From contig CALJUJ010000693.1 of the NCBI GenBank assembly GCA_937975525.1, positions 1 through 9,906 on the forward strand: a DNA stretch of 9,906 bases. The letters run 5' to 3'. Made by a program: the position numbers and the translations under genes. Shown piece after piece: positions 5,867 through 9,906 of this stretch (positions are counted from its first letter, which is position 1; the number at the start of each line of letters is the position of its first letter). The notes below the pieces were generated by a model, which was not told the DNA's origin, did not search any database, and saw nothing but the letters and a program-made list of their open reading frames with translations. Origin of the DNA: an uncultured bacterium. GTDB taxonomy: Bacteria; Desulfobacterota; Binatia; HRBIN30.

Positions 5867-8800
5867 TCAGTCCGCCAGGCGTAGCACCTGGGCGATGTCG
5901 CCGGTGCCGAAGTTGCCGCCGATCGGCTCGTCGAGATTCTGGAACGGGACGACGAGGCGCGCGCCGGTGTTCTCCGCCCACGTGCTGCAGTCGAAATTCG
6001 TGCCGTTCAAGGTGACTTGGTAGGGGTTGTCCGACGAGCACGACGTGCCGAACAGACTGCCGCTGCAGCGCCGACGGTCGTCGATCGTCGAAGTGGCCGT
6101 TCCCGTGACCAAGTAGGCCGACCATGCACTGTCGGGCGTGTCCCATGCCGAGCTCGCCGGGCCCGGGCAAGACCCGTCGACGATCATGCGTTTGACGTAG
6201 GCGTTGAGCACCGCGGCGCCGGCCCCGGAGTTGCCCGTGCCGAGGACGTAGGGACCCGTCGCTGGCGCAGGCGGAGCGCTGCTGCCGTTGCTGTCGATGG
6301 TCACCGAGACGTCGGCATTCGAGCCGCCGTCGCAGTCGACGAAGCCGTTTGTGATGTCCTGCTCGATACGCCAGCAGGTGTCGCAGTTGCCGCAGTCGGG
6401 CGTCGAGCCCGGTAGGCTCGCCCCGACGACCACCGGCGCGGCGATCGTCAGGTCGGCGATGCCGAGCGCGTCCGTCGACCCGCCCTGCAGCAGCAGTGGG
6501 CCGGAGATCATGTAGAAGTCGCCCTTGGTGCCGTTGCAAACGGTCCCCGGAATCCCGCCGGTCGGGTTGCCCTCGGTCTTCAAGAGCGAGCCGCTCGAGG
6601 GCTCGCCCGGGCAGCCGGGTGCCGTGTCGTTGCCGCTGGGGCCGCCGACGACGCTGAACGCGAGGTTGCCGAGCGCCGTCGGTGTCGCCGTCGCGGTTGC
6701 CGTCGCGGTCGCGGTCGGCGTCGGTGTCAGCGTCGGTCCGCCCGGTGTGATCGTCGGAGTCGACGTGGGCGTGATCGTCGGCGTCGGTGTGATCGTCGGC
6801 GTATTGGTCACGGTCGGCGTCGGCGCCGGACCGCAGCTCGCCGAGAGCACGACGAAGTGGCCGTCGTTCGCGGCCGCTCGGCCGCCGACGCCGGGATAGT
6901 CGTCGGCGTCCATGCAACCCGAGATCCCGTTGGGAGAAAGGTTCGCGTCGAGTCCGAGGCGCACGCTGCACTCGGATCCCGGATCGGTCGAGGTGCCGGT
7001 GCTCGAGCAGCCAGCGGAGAACGAGAAGGTCAGCGAATGCGCTTCGGGACCGCCGGTGCCGAGACCGGTGATCGTGGCGTTGCCGGTGCGCTCGAAGCCG
7101 CTGTTGTTGTCGCTCGCGGAGGATAGCGATCCCGGCGAAGCGAGGCCGAGGCTACCTGGCGTCTGCAGGATGCCTCCCGTCTGGCCGCCGGCGAGGGCGC
7201 TCATCTGCGCCGTCGACTGGCCGGTGGAACCGAAGAACGGCAGATCGCAGCCGTCGCCGTTGTCGCGGTTGATCGTGAATGCTCCGCGGGCTGCGGTGCC
7301 GACGACCAGCTCGTACGGCGCGCCATTGGGGCAGGCGATGTCGAAGTCGATGCGGTAGCTGGCGCCGAGACTCGTCGAGATTCCGCCGCCGCCCGTGGGC
7401 ACCGCCTCGCAATCGGTTGCGGCGTTCGCCTGGAAGCGGGTGGAGAACCCGGTGCCCGTGGCCGTCTGTACGACGGCCTGGGAGCGTCCGGCCCGGTAGC
7501 AGTTGCCGTGCGCCTGGTAGTCCTGCGGAATCTGCGTCGTCAGGTCGGTGATCGAGACGTTGCGCACCGGTGGCCCGAAGGGCGTTTCCGTCGCGGTCGG
7601 CGTCGCCGTGATCGTCGACGTCGGCGTCTGCGTCGGTGTCCACGTCGGTGTCGCCGTCGGCGTCACCGTTGGCGTATCGGTTGCCGTGGGCGTGGCCGTG
7701 TGGGTCGGCGTTGCGGTCGTCGTCGGCGTTACCGTCGGTGTCGTGGTATCCGTCGGCGTCGCCGTCGGTGCCGGTGTCGGCGTGTCGGTCGGTACGGGCG
7801 TATCGGTGCGCGTCGGTGTCGGCGTCTCGTCGCCGGTCGGAAAGCTGCGTGAGCCCAGCTGTAGCCGAAACGATTGGGCGACGTCGACGACGCTGTTCAG
7901 CACCGGCGCGACGAAGTCGAGCGCGAACATCGGCACGACGACGCTTGCCGCGGGCGCAGTCGCGGATCCCCAGTCGTCGCAGCTGAAAGGTACGCCGGCG
8001 AGAGTCGTCGTGTTGGTCCCGGCGGCTGCGGGGCCTGCACCGTCGATCGCGTCGTTGACGACGAGGCTCGTCGCCGGCCCGGTGGTCAATACGGTCGCGA
8101 TCCTCGGCGCGCTCGAGTAGTCGAGAACGCTGCAGGCGGCGTCGTTGGTGGGCGCCACGGCGAGCTGCACCTGGACCGGTGCCACGCCCGAGCCCGCGGC
8201 AGCTCCCGGCGCGGCCGCAGCGGGCACGTCGAGAACGGGTACGGGATTGGGAGGCGGCGGCGACGTGAGCTGGCTGTCGACGGAGAGCGACGCGCTCGCG
8301 TCCGTGCCGCCGTCGCAATCGATCCAGCCCACGGCATTCGGGTCCGGCGCAATCCGCACGCAGACGGTGCCCTGTTGGCCGAGATCCTGCGCCGCGCTCA
8401 CGAAGTCCGCACCGAGATAGGCGACTTCCAGGAGTACCAGGCTCGCGACGCCATCGGGCCCGTCGGTGCCCTTGCCGAGCAGGATCGGGCCGGAGCTCCA
8501 CTGACCGTCGGTTGCGTTCGCGAACAGATTGGCGCCGGTGAAATCGAACAGGCGCAGCCAGGTGGAGATTCCGTCGTCGCTGGGGAGCAATGCGCCCGAG
8601 CCGGTCTCGACGTCGAAGGCGGCGCAGCTGAGGCCGGCTGGGCAGTTGACCGGTCCGAGCGTGGGCGTCGGCGGCAGTGGTGTCGCCGTCGCCGTCGGCG
8701 GCGCCGGCGTCGGCGACAGCGTCGGCGTCTGCGTCGGTACCGAGCCGCCGATCGAAGCGTTGGTGGCAACCAGGTCGAGGCGCAGGACGTCGGCGAGATC

Positions 8801-9906
8801 GTAGTGGCCGGTCAGCGCCGCGGGACGGGTGTCGAGCTCGTAGAGCGGCGTGACCAGGCTGGCCCGCGAGCCGACGAGAAAGGCGTTGCAGTCGAGCGGT
8901 TGTCCCGAGAGCTGCTCGACCACGTCGGCGTCCGGATAGCGGGGAGGCTGCTCGGTGTGCTGGCGCCCGTCGAGCACGGCGCTGGGTCCGGTGCTCGTCG
9001 TGAGGGCGGTGGACACGGGAGTCGAGGCGCCGAAGTCGACGGCCGAGCAGGGCTGGGCCAGATTGACGGTCGTCGCGATGCGAACGATCACCGGCACGAC
9101 GGCTGCGCCCGGGCCGCTGTCGGTGGCACCGTTGCCGAGGCTCAGCACGGACGCACCGGCGGCTGCCGTCGACTGACTATCGATCGTGAGATCGGCGTCG
9201 AGGTTCGCGCCGCCGTCGCAGTCGATCCATCCGGGAGCGTTGGGGTCCTGCTCGATGCGAAAGCACACACGGCTCTTCTGACCCGACAAGACGGGCAGCG
9301 AAGCGCCGAGGACGGCGGGCTCGCGCAGAACGAGCGAGGCGACACCGTCTGCGTCCAGGTCCTGGCTCTTCTCGAAGATCAACGGGTCGCCGGCGAAATC
9401 GCCCTGCGAGCCGTTGTTCGCCTGCAGTCCGAGATAGGCGACGAGATTGGTGATGCGGTACCAGCTCGCGCGGCCGTCGTCGGCGGGAGCGAGCGTATCG
9501 GGCCCGGGTTGAACCTCGAGCAGCAGGCAGTCCTTGCCCGGGGCGCAAGCGAGTGCGGGAGTCGGCGTCGGGGTCGCGGTCGGAGTCGCCGTGGGCGGTG
9601 GTGGCGCCGACGGATTGTAGACGTCGGCAAAGAGTTGGTCGCTGAAGCTCACGACGGAATCGGCGACGCATTCGCGAACGAGGTCGATGGTGGCCCCGCA
9701 GCTGTCGAGTGACGCGACATGGACGTCGAGGTCGCAGCGGTCGATCTGCCGGCCGGCCTGCTCGGCGGCGCGGGCGAGCTTGCCGCGCGCGTCGTCGGTC
9801 TGACAGTCGACGCCGGCGTCGATGCGACCGTCGTCGTGCTTCTTCTGACAGCGGCTCTGCTCCGCGGAGCGACGCGAGAAGTGCTTGTCGTAGGCTCTGC
9901 CGATGT
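5867..9906 (-). CDS. Giant modular repeat protein, probably exported (5' end outside the window)
   Basis: The frame is open from TGA 5867-5869 to the right edge, with at least 1,345 residues (residue 1 = codon 9902-9904). GTG 9652 is only residue 85, because no stop lies upstream. Order: Cys-rich segment (1-95; Cys 19, 34, 57, 69, 79); Thr/Pro linker (99-117); repeat A (117-382); linker (389-418); repeat B (419-686); long linker (690-779); unrelated domain C with 8 Cys (780-1026); linker (1027-1077); repeat D (1078-1345). The repeats share xxCxRIxxDxNxxGxxDCDGG and a C-terminal VxPxxxLD...RL pattern. Paired cysteines and Thr/Pro linkers point to export and a disulfide-bonded surface or extracellular protein. 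The signal peptide would lie outside the window. No C-terminal membrane anchor or sorting tail is visible: the protein ends within the last repeat. No enzyme motif is recognised; adhesion or binding is conceivable but unproven. Confidence 0.85.
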   Translation of the reverse strand, partial: IGRAYDKHFSRRSAEQSRCQKKHDDGRIDAGVDCQTDDARGKLARAAEQAGRQIDRCDLDVHVASLDSCGATIDLVRECVADSVVSFSDQLFADVYNPSAPPPPTATPTATPTPTPALACAPGKDCLLLEVQPGPDTLAPADDGRASWYRITNLVAYLGLQANNGSQGDFAGDPLIFEKSQDLDADGVASLVLREPAVLGASLPVLSGQKSRVCFRIEQDPNAPGWIDCDGGANLDADLTIDSQSTAAAGASVLSLGNGATDSGPGAAVVPVIVRIATTVNLAQPCSAVDFGASTPVSTALTTSTGPSAVLDGRQHTEQPPRYPDADVVEQLSGQPLDCNAFLVGSRASLVTPLYELDTRPAALTGHYDLADVLRLDLVATNASIGGSVPTQTPTLSPTPAPPTATATPLPPTPTLGPVNCPAGLSCAAFDVETGSGALLPSDDGISTWLRLFDFTGANLFANATDGQWSSGPILLGKGTDGPDGVASLVLLEVAYLGADFVSAAQDLGQQGTVCVRIAPDPNAVGWIDCDGGTDASASLSVDSQLTSPPPPNPVPVLDVPAAAAPGAAAGSGVAPVQVQLAVAPTNDAACSVLDYSSAPRIATVLTTGPATSLVVNDAIDGAGPAAAGTNTTTLAGVPFSCDDWGSATAPAASVVVPMFALDFVAPVLNSVVDVAQSFRLQLGSRSFPTGDETPTPTRTDTPVPTDTPTPAPTATPTDTTTPTVTPTTTATPTHTATPTATDTPTVTPTATPTWTPTQTPTSTITATPTATETPFGPPVRNVSITDLTTQIPQDYQAHGNCYRAGRSQAVVQTATGTGFSTRFQANAATDCEAVPTGGGGISTSLGASYRIDFDIACPNGAPYELVVGTAARGAFTINRDNGDGCDLPFFGSTGQSTAQMSALAGGQTGGILQTPGSLGLASPGSLSSASDNNSGFERTGNATITGLGTGGPEAHSLTFSFSAGCSSTGTSTDPGSECSVRLGLDANLSPNGISGCMDADDYPGVGGRAAANDGHFVVLSASCGPAPTPTVTNTPTITPTPTITPTSTPTITPGGPTLTPTPTATATATATATPTALGNLAFSVVGGPSGNDTAPGCPGEPSSGSLLKTEGNPTGGIPGTVCNGTKGDFYMISGPLLLQGGSTDALGIADLTIAAPVVVGASLPGSTPDCGNCDTCWRIEQDITNGFVDCDGGSNADVSVTIDSNGSSAPPAPATGPYVLGTGNSGAGAAVLNAYVKRMIVDGSCPGPASSAWDTPDSAWSAYLVTGTATSTIDDRRRCSGSLFGTSCSSDNPYQVTLNGTNFDCSTWAENTGARLVVPFQNLDEPIGGNFGTGDIAQVLRLAD
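5870..6673 (-). repeat. Protein repeat D of the giant protein (about 268 residues, C-terminal)
   Basis: Residues 1078-1345. It keeps SGPLLL, CWRIEQD...GFVDCDGG (from Cys1177), conserved Cys at 1246 and 1306, and VVPFQNLD...DIAQVLRL, after which the protein stops. It differs by having lost the acidic loop (STDALGIADL) and by four to six extra cysteines, including CGNCDTC (1171-1177). It is the most divergent of the three copies. Confidence 0.8.
6674..6826 (-). repeat. Thr/Pro linker between domain C and repeat D
   Basis: About 51 codons of PTPTVTNTPTITPTPT type, ending in a (TA)n run, TATATATATA, at the amino-acid level. Same composition as the long linker; it marks the last domain boundary. 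Confidence 0.8.
6827..7567 (-). other. Unrelated domain C inserted between repeats B and D
   Basis: Residues 780-1026, about 247 long, begin NVSITDLTTQIPQDY. It lacks the DCDGG and LVxPxxxLD landmarks. It has eight cysteines (an even number), alternating polar/hydrophobic strands (SYRIDFDIAC, SLTFSFSAGC, HFVVLSASCG) and Gly/Ser-rich loops, suggesting a beta-sandwich held by disulfides. I do not recognise the family. It is separated on both sides by Thr/Pro linkers, so it looks like a self-contained module. Confidence 0.65.
7568..7837 (-). repeat. Long Thr/Pro linker, low-complexity coding DNA
   Basis: About 90 codons, nearly all Thr, Pro, Ala, Val or Asp in two- and four-residue units such as TPTPT and TPTATPT. 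On the plus strand the DNA reads as imperfect GTCGGCGTC and GTCGCCGTC units in 6-12 bp steps. It joins repeat B to domain C. Such linkers are extended and often O-glycosylated in exported proteins. The DNA is prone to slippage and to assembly errors. Confidence 0.85.
7847..8650 (-). repeat. Protein repeat B of the giant protein (about 268 residues)
   Basis: Residues 419-686. Markers in the same order as repeat A are a Cys pair (421, 427); GTDGPDGVASLVLLE, in which the acidic loop is degenerate; CVRIAPDPNAVGWIDCDGG (515-533); conserved Cys at 591 and 642; and VVPMFALD...DVAQSFRLQL. It is the copy closest to A, with VASLVL and DPNAxGWIDCDGG nearly identical. Confidence 0.85.
8651..8740 (-). repeat. 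Thr/Pro linker between repeats A and B
   Basis: About 30 codons (VPTQTPTLSPTPAPPTATAT and onwards) separate repeat A from repeat B. A similar 19-codon stretch at 9554-9610 (APPPPTATPTATPTPTP) separates the N-terminal Cys-rich segment from repeat A. Confidence 0.8.
8759..9556 (-). repeat. Protein repeat A of the giant protein (about 266 residues)
   Basis: Residues 117-382 in window numbering. Markers are a Cys pair (120, 126); an EF-hand-like loop, DLDADG (182-187), followed by VASLVL; CFRIEQDPNAPGWIDCDGG (214-232); the conserved Cys at 286 and 339; and the C-terminal block LVTPLYELD...DLADVLRL. Homologous to repeats B and D by these landmarks in the same order and at nearly the same total length. 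Confidence 0.85.

Noticed and set aside
7548..8120. Plus-strand frame with a striking Val/Gly repeat (VGVAVGVTVGV)
   Set aside because: The periodicity is only the complement of the Thr/Pro linker codons on the minus strand, and there is no start signal.
7874..9712. Long plus-strand open frame (612 codons) opposite repeats A and B
   Set aside because: It is the antisense of the giant protein, whose strand carries the repeated domains, conserved cysteines and linkers. The product is Arg/Gly-rich and repetitive, as expected from GC-rich antisense.

Overview
The window is very GC-rich and codes densely on both strands. A Gram-negative bacterium is indicated by a lipopolysaccharide heptosyltransferase (WaaF type). 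The large secreted-type protein with Thr/Pro 'PTPTAT' linkers and a Cys-rich N-terminal segment resembles, from memory only, proteins of uncultured deltaproteobacteria-like lineages such as Binatota or Desulfobacterota. That placement is inference, because no marker gene is present.

Layout. (1) 1-1233, minus strand: waaF, followed 65 nt downstream by the start of a further gene that leaves the window. This looks like a lipopolysaccharide-core operon. (2) 1234-1467: a divergent intergenic region with a REP-like inverted repeat. (3) 1468-2976, plus strand: a ProA-like aldehyde dehydrogenase reading frame split by one in-frame TAA at 1753-1755. (4) 3026-3922, plus strand: a complete alpha/beta hydrolase. 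(5) 3998-5827, plus strand: a TetR-family regulator with a 20-bp palindrome directly before its start codon, then, 18 nt later and behind a strong ribosome binding site, an R2-like ferritin-fold diiron protein. The two look like a self-regulated oxidation cassette. (6) 5830-5858: a perfect 13-bp GC-rich hairpin between convergent genes. (7) 5867-9906, minus strand: one open frame with no stop to the window edge (at least 1,345 codons). It encodes a modular, probably exported protein with a Cys-rich N-terminal segment, three homologous repeats of about 267 residues, one unrelated Cys-rich domain, and Thr/Pro linkers between them.

The points most worth attention are the repeat architecture of the giant protein, which runs past the GTG codon at 9652 that might be taken as its start; the split dehydrogenase; the TetR palindrome with its diiron partner; and the REP-like element. 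I see no tRNA, rRNA, CRISPR array, transposase or phage gene. Many long antisense open frames exist only because of the base composition and were left out.
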